NCBI RefSeq assembly: GCF_913063425.1
Contig: NZ_CAJXYK010000006.1
Coordinates: 1 to 64,000, forward strand
Direction of reading: 5' to 3'
Length of the DNA: 64,000 nucleotides
Source of the DNA: an uncultured Thiohalocapsa sp.
Lineage (GTDB): Bacteria; Pseudomonadota; Gammaproteobacteria; Chromatiales; Chromatiaceae
A model generated the notes under the pieces. That model did no database searches. It worked only from the letters and a program-made list of their open reading frames with translations, and was not told where the DNA came from. Made by a program: the position numbers and the translations under genes. Of the stretch, positions 48,478 to 57,787 are shown in pieces (positions within the stretch are counted from its first letter, which is position 1; every line of letters starts with the position of its first letter).

Positions 48478-49812
48478 CTAGTCCAAGGCGTTGGGGGCGT
48501 CAACGCGGCCCGCGGCCTTTTCGACGCCGCTGACGGTGAATCCGGCGGCCTCCACGGCCTGTACCAGCTCGGGTACCGCGAAGCCACCGCCCTGGATGCG
48601 TACGCGTCCGCTCCCCAGATCCGGCGTCGCCGCGGTGACCGTGTCCATGGCCTCCAGCGAGCGCTTCACGCTGCCGACGCAGTGCTGGCAGCTCATCCCC
48701 TGCACATGCAGCACTAAGCTGCCATCTGGGCTGCCATCTGGGCTGCCATCCGGGCTGCCATCCGGGCCGCTGTCGACTGCGCCCGCGACCAGTGCTGTGT
48801 CGGCGGCCGACGCGCGCGCCTGCCAGCGCCGCCACTGCAGCAGCCCCAGCAGCGCCAACAGCACCAGAACGGACAGGGTCGCAAGCCAGCCGCCGCCATG
48901 GTCATGGGCTGCGTCCAGCACGGGCGCCGCCGTCAGTACCTGATCGAAGAGCAGCCCGAAGCCGAGACTCATGACCACGACGGTGCCGAGATAGAGGCCG
49001 AGCACGACACCGCCCAGGGTGCGGAAGACCGCGCCGATGGTGGCGACGTTGGTGGCGGGGCCCGCCATCAGAAACACCAGTGCGGAGCCCGCGGGCATGC
49101 CGGCGGCGATCAGCGAGGCGGCGATGGGCACGGACGCCGTGGTGCAGACATAGAGCGGCAGCGAGATGACCAGCACCACCAGCATCCCCGCGAAGCCCTG
49201 GGCCCAGGCCTGCCCGGTGAAGAAGTCGCCGGGCACCAGGGCCGTGATCACGGCCGCCACCAGCACGCCGGCGATGAGCCAGTGATCGATGGCGGCGAGC
49301 AGGTCGAAGACCGCGTAGCGAACCGCGCCGGCCAGCCCGCGGTCGCTGCCCGGGACATTGAGGGCCGTTTCTCCCTCGGCACCGGCGGCGTGCTGTGCCC
49401 GCGTGAAGCGGTTCACCAGCACGCCGCCGACCACGCCGGTGACGAAGGCCGCGACGACCTTGAACAGGGCGAAGGGCCAGCCGAGGAAGGCGGCGCTGAC
49501 GAGAATGGAATCCACGCCGGTCTGCGGCGTGCTGATCATGAACGAGGTGGTCGCCCCCTTGGATGCCCCCGACTTGCTGAGCCCCAGCGCTGTCGGGATC
49601 ACCCCACAGGAGCACAGCGGCAACGGCACGCCCAGCAGCGATGCACGCACTGTGCTCGCGAGGTCAGGCCGGCTCAGGCGCTTGTGGATGGCCGCCGCGG
49701 GCACATAGACGTGCACCAGGCCCGCGATGAAGAGCCCGAGCAGCAGCGATGGCGAGAGCTCCAGCAGAATCTGCCAGAGCGCGGCGGGAAAGCTGGTGAT
49801 GGCGTCCGGCAT
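48478..49812 (-). CDS. Permease (SO_0444-type Cu/Zn efflux family) fused to an HMA metal-binding domain
   Basis: 444 residues. Residues ~1-345 form an ArsP/SO_0444-like permease with about eight helices; the family block ASLLGVPLPLCSCGVIPTALGL has the paired Cys, and MAGPATNVATIGAV the second conserved helix. After a linker with four PDGS repeats, residues ~375-440 form an HMA domain with the metal site GMSCQHC. The combination predicts export of a soft metal such as copper or zinc captured by the HMA domain. ATG at 49812. No metalloregulator gene is adjacent. Confidence 0.85.
   Translation of the reverse strand: MPDAITSFPAALWQILLELSPSLLLGLFIAGLVHVYVPAAAIHKRLSRPDLASTVRASLLGVPLPLCSCGVIPTALGLSKSGASKGATTSFMISTPQTGVDSILVSAAFLGWPFALFKVVAAFVTGVVGGVLVNRFTRAQHAAGAEGETALNVPGSDRGLAGAVRYAVFDLLAAIDHWLIAGVLVAAVITALVPGDFFTGQAWAQGFAGMLVVLVISLPLYVCTTASVPIAASLIAAGMPAGSALVFLMAGPATNVATIGAVFRTLGGVVLGLYLGTVVVMSLGFGLLFDQVLTAAPVLDAAHDHGGGWLATLSVLVLLALLGLLQWRRWQARASAADTALVAGAVDSGPDGSPDGSPDGSPDGSLVLHVQGMSCQHCVGSVKRSLEAMDTVTAATPDLGSGRVRIQGGGFAVPELVQAVEAAGFTVSGVEKAAGRVDAPNALD
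48719..48766. repeat. In-gene tandem repeat, 4 x 12 bp
   Basis: Four units of CTGCCATCTGGG/CTGCCATCCGGG (minus-strand coding for PDGS) in the linker between permease and HMA domain. A unit multiple of three keeps the frame, so copy number could vary without breaking the gene. Confidence 0.85.
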
Positions 49813-49921
49813 GGTCTGTCGTTGCGCTCAGGCAGTCGCTGCACGGGGAGGGGCGCACGCGCGGCGCGCGAGGCCCTCCGGGAGCCCTGGCTTCAGCCGT
49901 GTCTCCAGGGCTGGGGCAGAC

Positions 49922-50179
49922 TCAATCGTCGTAGCGCTCCCGCGCTTCGCGCTCCTTCTGCTTTTGGTGCTGGTCATAGGCATAGCCGCCGAGGGCGCCC
50001 GCGGCGGCGCCGATCATGGCGCCCTTGCCGGCGTTCGCGCTGGTCGAGCCGATGGCCGCGCCGGCGGCGGCGCCGGCGGCTGCACCGGTGGTCGTGCGCG
50101 ACGCCGTAGTGCCGCCGCAACCGGCGGCCAGGGTCGCCGCAACGGCGGCGACCAGCATCCATCTTCCAGGTGTGTTCAT
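49922..50179 (-). CDS. Glycine-zipper lipoprotein
   Basis: 85 residues. A lipoprotein signal ends in LAAGC with the lipidated Cys at 21. The mature part carries a glycine-zipper segment (GAAAGAAAGAAIGSTSANAGKGAMIGAAAGALGGYAYD) and a charged tail (HQKQKEREARERYDD). Zippers of this kind insert into or pack against membranes, as in outer-membrane lipoproteins of the SlyB/YmgG kind. It is a close paralogue of the gene at 50277-50507. GGAG is found near the ATG at 50179. Confidence 0.85.
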   Translation of the reverse strand: MNTPGRWMLVAAVAATLAAGCGGTTASRTTTGAAAGAAAGAAIGSTSANAGKGAMIGAAAGALGGYAYDQHQKQKEREARERYDD

Positions 50180-50276
50180 AGGGTCTCCACAAGTGTGCTC
50201 ACAGGGTGGTTCAGCGCCGCCCGCAGCGAGCGGCCGGTGCTGCATGCGGCGCCGCATGCCGCACAGCCGCGCGCGA

Positions 50277-50507
50277 TCAGTCGATATTGCCCTTTTGGTG
50301 CTGGTCCACCAGGTAGCCGCCGAGGGCGCCGGCGCCGGCGCCGATAAGCGCACCTCGACCCGCGTTGGCGCTGAGCGAGCCGACAAGGGCGCCGCCGGCA
50401 GCACCCATCAGGGCACCGCTGCCGGCACGCTCCCCCGTGGTCGAGCCGCAGCCGGTCAGGGTGAGCATGGTCAGGACAAGAACCGGAACAAAGAAGACTC
50501 GCGTCAT
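50277..50507 (-). CDS. Glycine-zipper lipoprotein, paralogue
   Basis: 76 residues. The signal ends in LTLTGC with the lipidated Cys at 20. The zipper (GALMGAAGGALVGSLSANAGRGALIGAGAGALGGYLVDQHQ) closely follows that of the next gene, so the two probably arose by tandem duplication. The charged tail is shorter. The start at 50507 is set by the signal peptide. Confidence 0.85.
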   Translation of the reverse strand: MTRVFFVPVLVLTMLTLTGCGSTTGERAGSGALMGAAGGALVGSLSANAGRGALIGAGAGALGGYLVDQHQKGNID

Positions 50508-50566
50508 GTCTGTGTGACTCCGATAAGGTGGTTCAGTTCGCGCACCCGCGTGATCCGCGGCGGCCA

Positions 50567-50962
50567 TCAGCGACAGGGGTAACGGGCGGCGAGTGCACGC
50601 ACCAGCCCCACCACCGGCAGCTCATCCATACGCTCGGCATTGTCCTTGTTGGCCTCCGCCCAGCTCAGGAAGGCGCGGCGCCCGTCGCCGACGGTGGCGT
50701 TCTCCGGATAGCAGATGAGCCGCCGCATCTTCTTCCGGTCGCTCACGGCGTCGTGGTACTGCACGGTGGCCTCGATGAAAGCGCGGCACGCAAAGGTCGC
50801 CGCCAGGTGCTCCGGCTGATCCGATGTGGTCGAGCAGACGGCGTACAGATCCTCGGTGGTATCGAAATTGAGATCCTCGTCCTCAACGGCGCCGGCCGGA
50901 GCGGCCGCGATGCCGAAGGCGCAGCAGATGGCCGCGGCTGCAAGGCGGTGATGGGCCTGCAT
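50567..50962 (-). CDS. Rap1a/Tai-like secreted protein
   Basis: 131 residues with a signal peptide (~1-25, cleavage after APAGA). The mature domain has the layout of the Rap1a/Tai family: a helix containing DLYAVCS, a second Cys in ACRAFIEA, a third in ICYPENATVGDGRRAFLSW, and a C-terminal LVRALAARYPC. Rap1a in Serratia is an immunity protein for a type VI secreted effector, but the wider family often occurs with no effector nearby, as here. It is upstream of the two glycine-zipper lipoprotein genes in the same direction. Confidence 0.75.
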   Translation of the reverse strand: MQAHHRLAAAAICCAFGIAAAPAGAVEDEDLNFDTTEDLYAVCSTTSDQPEHLAATFACRAFIEATVQYHDAVSDRKKMRRLICYPENATVGDGRRAFLSWAEANKDNAERMDELPVVGLVRALAARYPCR

Positions 50963-51164
50963 GAACTGACTCCTCGTGGCTTTGGGTTGGTCTTGTGTGT
51001 TGTGGGCGCACGCTCACCCCGACGGGGCGCCATGCGAGCGGGCATGGGCGCGCCGCACTCCCGGGCTCACGCCGCGCACAGTTTCTTGCCACGCACCGCT
51101 GAGCTCACACTGTGGAGTCTAGCAACACGCCCGGCGGAAAGGCACAGCACCTGACGGCGACGGG

Positions 51165-52040
51165 TTACCGATCAGCAAAACAATCGGCGAGCCCGGCATC
51201 CAGGGTCGGATACCGCAGGGTCAGACCAAGCTCCCGAAGCAGCTTCCGGTTGCTGAGCCGCCGCGACTCCCGCAGGTAGGACAGCATGCCCGCCGAGACC
51301 TTACCCGGCGCCTGCGCGAGCGGGATCTGTGGCGGCGGCGCCACGCCGGCAGCGGTCGCCACGCGCAGGAAATAGTCCGTCATGGTACTGGGATTGCCGT
51401 CACAGACATTGTAGAGCGCGCCTGCCGGCGCCCGCTCCATGGCGGCGATACAGACGTCCACCAGGTCGTCGGCATGAATGCGGTTCGACCAGGGCGCCTC
51501 GTCGGCGCTCACCACGGGCTGGCCACTTTGGATGCGGGCGAGCGGCAGCCGGTCGCAGGCGTAGATGCCCGCAACGCGCAGAATCACCAGCTCCGCGCCG
51601 GTGGCCGCGCTCCAGGCGCGCAGGCGCTCCTCCGCATCCCAGCGGCGCAACGCCCGGTCGGCGGTGGGTGCGGGCACCCGTGACTCGTCCACCCAATCGC
51701 CGCCGCAGTCGCCATAGACGCCGGTGGTGCCCACGTACACCAGCCGCCGCGGCTGCCCCCGGTTGGCGAAGGCCTCGATGAGGCGCGCGGTCACCGGGTC
51801 CTCGCGGCCTTCGGCGGGGGGCGGCGCCAGATGGAGCACGGCCGTGCCTGCGGTGTCCAGCGCATCCGCCGGGTCCGACAGCAGGTCCAGCCGCAGCGCC
51901 CGGATGCCGAGCGACGGCAGGCGTGCGGCGCTCTCGGCGCTGCGCACCACGCCGGTGACGGCGGCGCCCTGGGCGGCGAGCCGGGCCCCGAGGAGACGGC
52001 CGATGTAGCCGCAGCCGATGATGATTACTGAGTTGCTCAC
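51165..52040 (-). CDS. NAD-dependent epimerase/dehydratase (extended SDR, YeeZ-like)
   Basis: 291 residues. The N-terminal Rossmann loop is IIIGCGYIGRLLGARLAAQG (GxGxxG), followed by VYVGTTGVYGDCGGDWVDES. The usual catalytic YxxxK is replaced by a less typical arrangement, as in YeeZ-type proteins. A C-terminal helical lid (NVCDGNPSTMTDYFLRVA) is present. A redox or isomerase reaction on a nucleotide-sugar or similar small substrate is likely; none can be named. It is divergent from the reductase gene at 52232. Confidence 0.8.
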   Translation of the reverse strand: MSNSVIIIGCGYIGRLLGARLAAQGAAVTGVVRSAESAARLPSLGIRALRLDLLSDPADALDTAGTAVLHLAPPPAEGREDPVTARLIEAFANRGQPRRLVYVGTTGVYGDCGGDWVDESRVPAPTADRALRRWDAEERLRAWSAATGAELVILRVAGIYACDRLPLARIQSGQPVVSADEAPWSNRIHADDLVDVCIAAMERAPAGALYNVCDGNPSTMTDYFLRVATAAGVAPPPQIPLAQAPGKVSAGMLSYLRESRRLSNRKLLRELGLTLRYPTLDAGLADCFADR

Positions 52041-52231
52041 GGTCCGGATTGCTCGGGTTGTGCAGCCCCGCGGTGGTTGCCATGGGGCCGGTGAAGGTGA
52101 CCTGCACGGGCACGGCGGGGCTTGCGTGGCCGCCCGCGCATCGCGACATGTTAAGGTCCCCGCCCCTTGTCACAATGCCCAGCGACCGCACCGACAGCCT
52201 GTTCCGGAGGTGCGGCCCGGAGTACCAGGCC

Positions 52232-53251
52232 ATGAGCTTCACCGTCAGCACCCTGCCCGCAGGTCACAATTTTTCCGTTGCGAGCGGCCAGACCCTGCTG
52301 GAGGCCGCCATCGCCCAGCGCATCGGCCTGCCCTATGGCTGCCGGGACGGCAAGTGCGGCAGCTGCACGGCACAGCTGGTGGCCGGCCGGGTCAGCTATC
52401 CCAGCGGCAAGACCGAGGCCCTGGCCGGACAGCCGGCGGACGCCTGCCTCACCTGCCAGGCGGTGCCCGAGAGCGACGTCACGCTGCGGGTGGCGGAGCT
52501 GGAGACCGTCGCCGACATCGAGGTGCGTATCCTCCCCTGCCGGGTGGCCGAGAAAACGCAGCTCGGCCACGACGTGATGCGCCTGCGGCTCAAGCTGCCG
52601 GAGACCCAGCGGCTTCAGTTTCTGGCCGGTCAATACCTGGAGTTCATTCTCGCCGACGGCCGCAGGCGCGCGTTCTCCATCGCCAACGCGCCGCACGACG
52701 ATGCGCTGATGGAGCTGCACGTGCGCCGGGTGCCCGGCGGCGAGTTCACGGATTACATCTTCGATGAGCTGAAGGAGAAGACCGTGCTGCGCATCCAGGG
52801 CCCCCTCGGCAGCTTCGTGCTGCGCGAGCAGTCGCAGCGGCCCATGCTCTTCCTCGGCGGCGGCACCGGCTTCGCGCCCATCAAGGGGCTGCTGGAGCAC
52901 GCCTTCCACCTGGGCCTCGAGCAGCCGATGACCTTGTACTGGGGCGTGCGCGCGGCGCGTGACCTGTACCTGCCGGAGCTGCCGGAGCGCTGGGCCGCCG
53001 AGCACCCCAACTTCCGCTGGGTCCCGGTGCTCTCGGAGCCCGACCCGGACTGGAGCGGCCGCCGCGGCTATGTGCACGAGGCGGCGCTGGAGGATCACCC
53101 GGACATCGCCGCGTACGACGTTTACATGAGTGGCCCGCCGGCGATGGTGGAGGCCGGGCGCGCCGCCTTCGAGGGCCGCGGTCTGTCGGCGGACCACATC
53201 TTCTCCGACGCCTTCGAGTACGCCGCGGACAGCCCGAGCTTCAAGGGCTGA
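52232..53251 (+). CDS. Ferredoxin-domain NAD(P)H reductase (CDP-6-deoxy-glucoseen reductase-like)
   Basis: 339 residues. An N-terminal [2Fe-2S] ferredoxin domain has ligands C37, C42, C45 and C75 (GCRDGKCGSC; ADACLTC), followed by an FAD domain (RAFSIANAP) and an NAD(P) domain (LFLGGGTGFAPIKGLLEHA). This three-domain order is shared by AscD-type reductases and multicomponent-oxygenase reductases. Members of this type are commonly encoded close to ubiD in gammaproteobacteria, and ubiD lies 4.5 kb away here. The start is ATG at 52232 (MSFTVSTLPAG), at the first ferredoxin strand. Confidence 0.88.
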   Translation: MSFTVSTLPAGHNFSVASGQTLLEAAIAQRIGLPYGCRDGKCGSCTAQLVAGRVSYPSGKTEALAGQPADACLTCQAVPESDVTLRVAELETVADIEVRILPCRVAEKTQLGHDVMRLRLKLPETQRLQFLAGQYLEFILADGRRRAFSIANAPHDDALMELHVRRVPGGEFTDYIFDELKEKTVLRIQGPLGSFVLREQSQRPMLFLGGGTGFAPIKGLLEHAFHLGLEQPMTLYWGVRAARDLYLPELPERWAAEHPNFRWVPVLSEPDPDWSGRRGYVHEAALEDHPDIAAYDVYMSGPPAMVEAGRAAFEGRGLSADHIFSDAFEYAADSPSFKG

Positions 53252-53279
53252 GCCCCCCGCAGCGGTTTGAGCGCACTCG

Positions 53280-53984
53280 TCAGCGCGCCGGCGCGGGCCG
53301 CGGCACCGCCATGGGCGCTCGCGCGGCGGCAGCACCGGGCCGTTGCAGGCCATCGCGCAGCGCAGCCAGCTCCGCCGCCAGCGCGCCACGGCGGGCGTCC
53401 TGAGGACCATGCGGCGTGCCGGCGAGCCGCTGCGCCGCGAACAGGGCCGCATCCAGCAGGGCCACGTCGCCAGCCGCCGCTGCGGCGGCCGCCACACCCA
53501 GCTGATCGCGCAGCAGCTGCTTGTTGACGGGCGCCGCCGCAGGCTGGGCCGCGGCCGAGGGCGGCAGCCGCGCTGCCTCCCGGCCGAGGGCCTCCAGCCT
53601 GGCGTGCAGCCTGGCCCGCTCCACGGGCAGCAGGCTTGCGCGCAGCGCCACCTGCCGCGGGCTGGGCGGCGGCGGCCGGTCCGCGGTGGTCTTGGTCTCG
53701 GGAGCCTCCGGCGCCGATGCAGACGCCAGGTCGCCGCCCGCTGCCGCAAGCGCCGCCGCGCGCTCGGCCAGGGCCGCTTCCGCCGCACGCACCCGGGCCA
53801 GCAGCCGCGCCTGCTCCCGCTGGGCGGCGCTCACGGAGGCGCGCATCTCGGCCACGCCCGTGCGCAGACTGGCCCAATAGAGCTGCGCCGTCGCCACCGC
53901 GCCGAGGGCCAGCAGCACCAACAGCACCGAGGCGAGCAACAGGGGCCTGCGGCTGCGACGCGCTGCCGGGGCGTCCCGAGTCAA
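53280..53984 (-). CDS. hemX: HemX-like membrane protein, short
   Basis: 234 residues. A basic N-terminus and one membrane helix (~13-35) are followed by an Ala/Arg-rich coiled coil (~40-80) and a helical C-terminal domain. Position directly after hemD and the anchor-plus-coil layout identify it as HemX, but it is clearly shorter than E. coli HemX (~390 residues) and the C-terminal region is reduced. Its role in haem synthesis is not settled. Its start overlaps the hemD stop by four bases. hemY, the usual next gene, is absent. Confidence 0.75.
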   Translation of the reverse strand: MTRDAPAARRSRRPLLLASVLLVLLALGAVATAQLYWASLRTGVAEMRASVSAAQREQARLLARVRAAEAALAERAAALAAAGGDLASASAPEAPETKTTADRPPPPSPRQVALRASLLPVERARLHARLEALGREAARLPPSAAAQPAAAPVNKQLLRDQLGVAAAAAAAGDVALLDAALFAAQRLAGTPHGPQDARRGALAAELAALRDGLQRPGAAAARAPMAVPRPAPAR

Positions 53985-54841
53985 GGCTCGCCAACCCCGT
54001 CGGCGGCACCCCCTGCATCCGCGGCGAGCGCACAGAGCGCCGCCAGCATGCCGTCATCACCCGCTTCGGGGGCGACGGCGACCCGCGCAAAACCGAGCTC
54101 ACGCGCGGTGTCCGCATTGCGTGCGCTCAACACCGCGAGCGGCACAGCTTTGAGCCAGGCATGCTCCGGCCCTGGCACCAGCGCCAGCAGGTTGTGCAGC
54201 ACCTCGTCACTGGTGGCGGTGAGGTAGCCGAGCGCCCCACGCCATCGCGCCACCGCCGCGGCGGCGTCCACGGCCGGCAGTCCGCGGCGGTACACCTCGG
54301 CGTAGCCCACGGTGGCGCCCCGCTCGGCGAGGGTGGCACCGAGCAGGGCGCGACCGCCCTCACCGCGCACGATGAGCACGCGCCGGCCGGCCACCTGCGC
54401 CAGCGCGGGCAGTGCCAGCAGGGCCTCGCTGTCGAAGCCCGTCCCGGGCACGAGCGACGGGCTGAGACCCGCGGCGCGCATGGCGGCGGCGGTGGCCCGG
54501 CCGACGGCGGCGAGCCCGGCCTGCTGCGCCCGCAGCGCGTCACCAGCGAGCGCCAGCGCCTGCTCCACCGCATTGCGGCTGATGAAAACGATGATGTCCC
54601 AGGGTGCGGCAAGCAGCGCCGCGGCGGCCCCCGGGTCCGCCGGCGGCTGGATGTCCACGGTGGGGAAGCGCAGCGGCCGGCCGCCGGCGGCGGCGATAAG
54701 CCGGCAAAGCCCCTCGGCCTGGGCTGCGGGGCGCGTCACCAGGACGCCGCTGCCGGCGAGGTCGCAACCGTCTGCAACCCGGCCCCCCGTCACTGCTGCC
54801 GGGGACTGATGGGCTTGGACCCGTTCGTCGGGCGCGCTCAT
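53981..54841 (-). CDS. hemD: Uroporphyrinogen-III synthase
   Basis: 286 residues; cyclises hydroxymethylbilane with D-ring inversion to give uroporphyrinogen III. The sequence is poorly conserved as usual, but GVLVTRPAAQAEGLCRLIAAAGG near the N-terminus, FISRNAVEQAL, AVGRATAAAMRAAG and LTATSDEVLHNLL are typical, with the two-lobed organisation. An N-terminal extension of ~30 residues precedes the first strand. ATG at 54841, ten bases after hemC. Confidence 0.93.
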   Translation of the reverse strand: MSAPDERVQAHQSPAAVTGGRVADGCDLAGSGVLVTRPAAQAEGLCRLIAAAGGRPLRFPTVDIQPPADPGAAAALLAAPWDIIVFISRNAVEQALALAGDALRAQQAGLAAVGRATAAAMRAAGLSPSLVPGTGFDSEALLALPALAQVAGRRVLIVRGEGGRALLGATLAERGATVGYAEVYRRGLPAVDAAAAVARWRGALGYLTATSDEVLHNLLALVPGPEHAWLKAVPLAVLSARNADTARELGFARVAVAPEAGDDGMLAALCALAADAGGAADGVGEP

Positions 54842-54851
54842 GGGCCGCGGG

Positions 54852-55778
54852 TCAGTCCTCGCGCAGGTCCGCCAGGATGGCGTCGGCGCCCTGATTGATG
54901 AGGTCGTCGGCGAGGCGCTCACCCAGGGCCTCCGCCTGGGCCGCGCCGGCCCGGCCCTGCGCCCGCAGCACGCGCTTGCCGTCCGGCGTGCCGACGAGAC
55001 CGCGCAGGAACAGCTGCCCGTCTTCATGCACCGCATGGCCGGCGATGGGCACCTGGCAGCCACCCTGGAGCTTGGCGTTCATGGCCCGCTCCGCGTGCAC
55101 CCGCTCCGCGGTGGCCTGATGGTGCAGGGGCTCGATGAGGGCATGCACGCGGGCGTCGTCGCTGCGGCACTCGATGCCGATGGCGCCCTGACCGATGGCG
55201 GGCAGGCTGTCTTCGACGGGAATCGGCGCGCGAATGCGCTCGGCGAACCCGAGTCGTTTCAGGCCGGCGCTGGCGAGGATGATGGCGTCGTACTCGCCGT
55301 CGTCGAGCTTGCGCAGCCGCGTGTTGACGTTGCCGCGCAGGGGCTCGATGCGCAGGTCCGGGCGGCGCGCGGCGAGCTGGCACTGCCGGCGCAGGCTGGA
55401 GGTGCCGACGCAGGCCCCCTCGGGCAGCTCGTCGAGTGCTGCGTAGCGGTTGGAGACGAAGGCATCGAGCGGGTCCTCGCGGTCCATGATCACCGCCAGA
55501 TGCAGCCCCGGCGGAAAGTCCACCGGCACGTCCTTCATGGAGTGCACGGCGATGTCCGCGGTCCCCTCCAGCATGCCCTGCTCCAGCTCCTTGACGAACA
55601 GCCCCTTGCCACCGACCTTCGCCAGCGGCGCGTCGAGGATCTTGTCGCCGCGGGTGGTCATGCCGACGATCTCGACGGCGAGCGCCGGATGGAGCCGGGT
55701 CAGCAGCGCCGCGGCGTGCTCGGCCTGCCACATCGCGAGGGGGGATTTGCGGGTAGCGATCTTCAGGGTCTCGGGCAT
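54852..55778 (-). CDS. hemC: Hydroxymethylbilane synthase (porphobilinogen deaminase)
   Basis: 308 residues; joins four porphobilinogens into hydroxymethylbilane. The catalytic Asp lies in HSMKDVP; the dipyrromethane cofactor Cys is in [24 protein letters not shown] and [12 protein letters not shown] line the substrate site. Length matches the family. Followed by hemD in the same direction, preceded by the LytTR regulator gene after a 77-bp gap. Confidence 0.97.
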   Translation of the reverse strand: MPETLKIATRKSPLAMWQAEHAAALLTRLHPALAVEIVGMTTRGDKILDAPLAKVGGKGLFVKELEQGMLEGTADIAVHSMKDVPVDFPPGLHLAVIMDREDPLDAFVSNRYAALDELPEGACVGTSSLRRQCQLAARRPDLRIEPLRGNVNTRLRKLDDGEYDAIILASAGLKRLGFAERIRAPIPVEDSLPAIGQGAIGIECRSDDARVHALIEPLHHQATAERVHAERAMNAKLQGGCQVPIAGHAVHEDGQLFLRGLVGTPDGKRVLRAQGRAGAAQAEALGERLADDLINQGADAILADLRED

Positions 55779-55855
55779 GGGATTTCCGGGGTCGATGGGC
55801 TGGCGAGCGCGCCAGCTTGAAGCGCGTTGGTCAGGCTGCTGCCGCCGGGCTCCGC

Positions 55856-56590
55856 TCAGCCGTGGCGCAGAAAGCGGCGGATCTCCGGCAGATGGCGCCG
55901 GCTCACGGGCAGGCGCTCGTCGCAGCCGGCGAGCACGGCGAGACTGGCGCCGTCGGCGGCCTTCTCCAGGCCCACCAGCTGCTCGATGGCCACCAGCGCA
56001 TTGCGGTGGATGCGCACGAATCGCTCTGGGAATTCCTGCTCCAGTGCCTTGAGCGATTCGTCGATGAGCATGCGCCCGCCGGCGTGGCGTACCGTGACAT
56101 ATTTCTGCTCCGCGAGCAGATAGAGGACCTCGTCGATGTTCACCGTCTGCACGCCGCCGCGGTAGTGGGCGCTCAGGTGCCGCCGCCGCCCTCCCGGCTC
56201 TTCCGGGGCGGTGGCGGCGCGCTGCGGCCGCGTGGTGCGCGGCAGACGCTCCAGGGTAGCCTGGAGGCGCTCGCGACGCACGGGCTTCACCAGATAGTCG
56301 GCCACATTGTGCTCGAAGGCGTCGAGGGCGTATTCCGGATACGCGGTCACCAGGACCACCGCCGGCGGCGGGTCCAGCTCGGCCAGCGCGGCGGCCGCCT
56401 CCAGCCCCGTCATGCCCGGCATCTTCTGGTCGAGCAGCACCAGGTCGGCTTCGGTGTCGCGCGCGGCAGCCACCGCATCGGCGCCGTTTGCCGCTTCGCC
56501 GACGACTTCGTAACCGTCGTCGAGCTCGTCGATGAGCCGCCGCATGCGCTCCCGCGCCGGTGCCTCGTCGTCCACGAGCAGGATCTTCAT
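55856..56590 (-). CDS. algR: LytTR-type response regulator (AlgR-like)
   Basis: 244 residues. Receiver domain ~1-120 with acceptor Asp54 ([11 protein letters not shown]) and LVKPV; a C-terminal LytTR DNA-binding domain (~145-240) with [31 protein letters not shown] and [12 protein letters not shown]. The gene order argH / kinase / regulator / hemC / hemD matches that of algZ-algR in pseudomonads, hence the symbol; targets here are unknown. The ATG at 56590 ([10 protein letters not shown]) overlaps the kinase stop (ATGA). Confidence 0.92.
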   Translation of the reverse strand: MKILLVDDEAPARERMRRLIDELDDGYEVVGEAANGADAVAAARDTEADLVLLDQKMPGMTGLEAAAALAELDPPPAVVLVTAYPEYALDAFEHNVADYLVKPVRRERLQATLERLPRTTRPQRAATAPEEPGGRRRHLSAHYRGGVQTVNIDEVLYLLAEQKYVTVRHAGGRMLIDESLKALEQEFPERFVRIHRNALVAIEQLVGLEKAADGASLAVLAGCDERLPVSRRHLPEIRRFLRHG

Positions 56591-57690
56591 GACTGCCTCC
56601 ATGGGTAGGGGAAGACCAGCCGCACCAGATAATCGCCGTCCACCAGCGAGCGCGTGACCCGCGCTGCGCCGGGAAACATGGCCTCCATCCGCTGCGAGAC
56701 GTTTTGCAGTGCCATGCCGTTACCCTTGTGCCGGCGCGCCTCGTCCGCCGGCCGCGGCAGGGTGTTGCGGATGCTCAGGTTCACCGCGCCGCGGCGCAGG
56801 CGGCCGACGATGCGGATCTCTCCGGGCTCCGCGGATGGCTGGATACCGTGGTAAACCGCGTTCTCGAGCAGGGGCTGCAGGATCAGCGGCGGCACGAGCG
56901 CATCACCGGGCAGATCTTCCAGGTCCCAGATCACGCGCATGCGCGCACCGAGGCGCTGGGCCTCGATGTTCAGATAGCGCCGGGAGAGCTCGAGCTCCTC
57001 GTCGAGGGTCGTGCGGTCGGCATCGGTGGCGAGCGATGCCCGGAACAGGTCCGCCAGGTCTTCCACGACTTCTTCTGCGAGACGGGGGTCGCTCTGGGTC
57101 AGACTGGCGATGGTGTTCATGCTGTTGAACAGAAAATGCGGACGGATACGTGCCTGCAGTGTCTTGAGCCTCGCGTTGGCCACAGCCTCCACCTGTGCAC
57201 GCCACTGCTGATGCAGGTAAAGGTACCGCAACATCAACGCCCCGACGATGGCCGAAATCAGCCCGGCGCGGATCAGGAGCCCGCGCGCCCCGTCGTCGGG
57301 GAACAGCCCCGCTCCTTCCGCCCAGGGCACGAGTATCGTACACATCCAGGCGACAGTCACGGCGCTCACGACGATGACCACAAGCGCCGTCGGCACCACC
57401 GCCACCCCGGGCATGCGCCGCAGCGGGGTGCGCAGGATGCACAGCAGGCTCGCGGCCAGCATGACGATGCCGAGCACCAGCAGGGACAGGGGGCCGAGCC
57501 GTGCCCAGAAGCCGGACAGGGGGCTGGGCGAGGCGAGTGCCAGCAGGATGGCCAAGAGCTCGCCGTAGAGCACCACGCCGAGCGCCATGGGCAGGCTGCA
57601 GAAATCGGGCAGCAGCGCCGGCGCAGGAACGGCCGGCTGGGCCTCGCGGGACACCCTGGACGGGCGTCGGGTCGGCATGCTCCTCGGCAT
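56587..57690 (-). CDS. algZ: Membrane histidine kinase (AlgZ/LytS type)
   Basis: 367 residues. Four to five membrane helices (~20-140) precede a His_kinase domain whose phospho-His is in [18 protein letters not shown]; the ATPase region has [16 protein letters not shown] and [13 protein letters not shown]. Cognate to the LytTR regulator encoded next with coupled translation. The start is uncertain: ATG at 57690 is listed; another at 57678 lies immediately behind a GAGGAG run. It is divergent from argH. Confidence 0.9.
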   Translation of the reverse strand: MPRSMPTRRPSRVSREAQPAVPAPALLPDFCSLPMALGVVLYGELLAILLALASPSPLSGFWARLGPLSLLVLGIVMLAASLLCILRTPLRRMPGVAVVPTALVVIVVSAVTVAWMCTILVPWAEGAGLFPDDGARGLLIRAGLISAIVGALMLRYLYLHQQWRAQVEAVANARLKTLQARIRPHFLFNSMNTIASLTQSDPRLAEEVVEDLADLFRASLATDADRTTLDEELELSRRYLNIEAQRLGARMRVIWDLEDLPGDALVPPLILQPLLENAVYHGIQPSAEPGEIRIVGRLRRGAVNLSIRNTLPRPADEARRHKGNGMALQNVSQRMEAMFPGAARVTRSLVDGDYLVRLVFPYPWRQS

Positions 57691-57787
57691 GGGTTGCGTG
57701 TAAACTCCTGGCTGCGTCACCGTCGCAGTGGGCGGCAATGCCGTTTTCCACTGGCTCAACCCGCCAATTTACCAGTTCTGGAGCCCG

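Noticed and set aside
49922-50962. Complete type VI effector-immunity locus
   Set aside because: Only a Rap1a-like protein is seen; no amidase effector, Hcp, VgrG or PAAR gene lies in the window.
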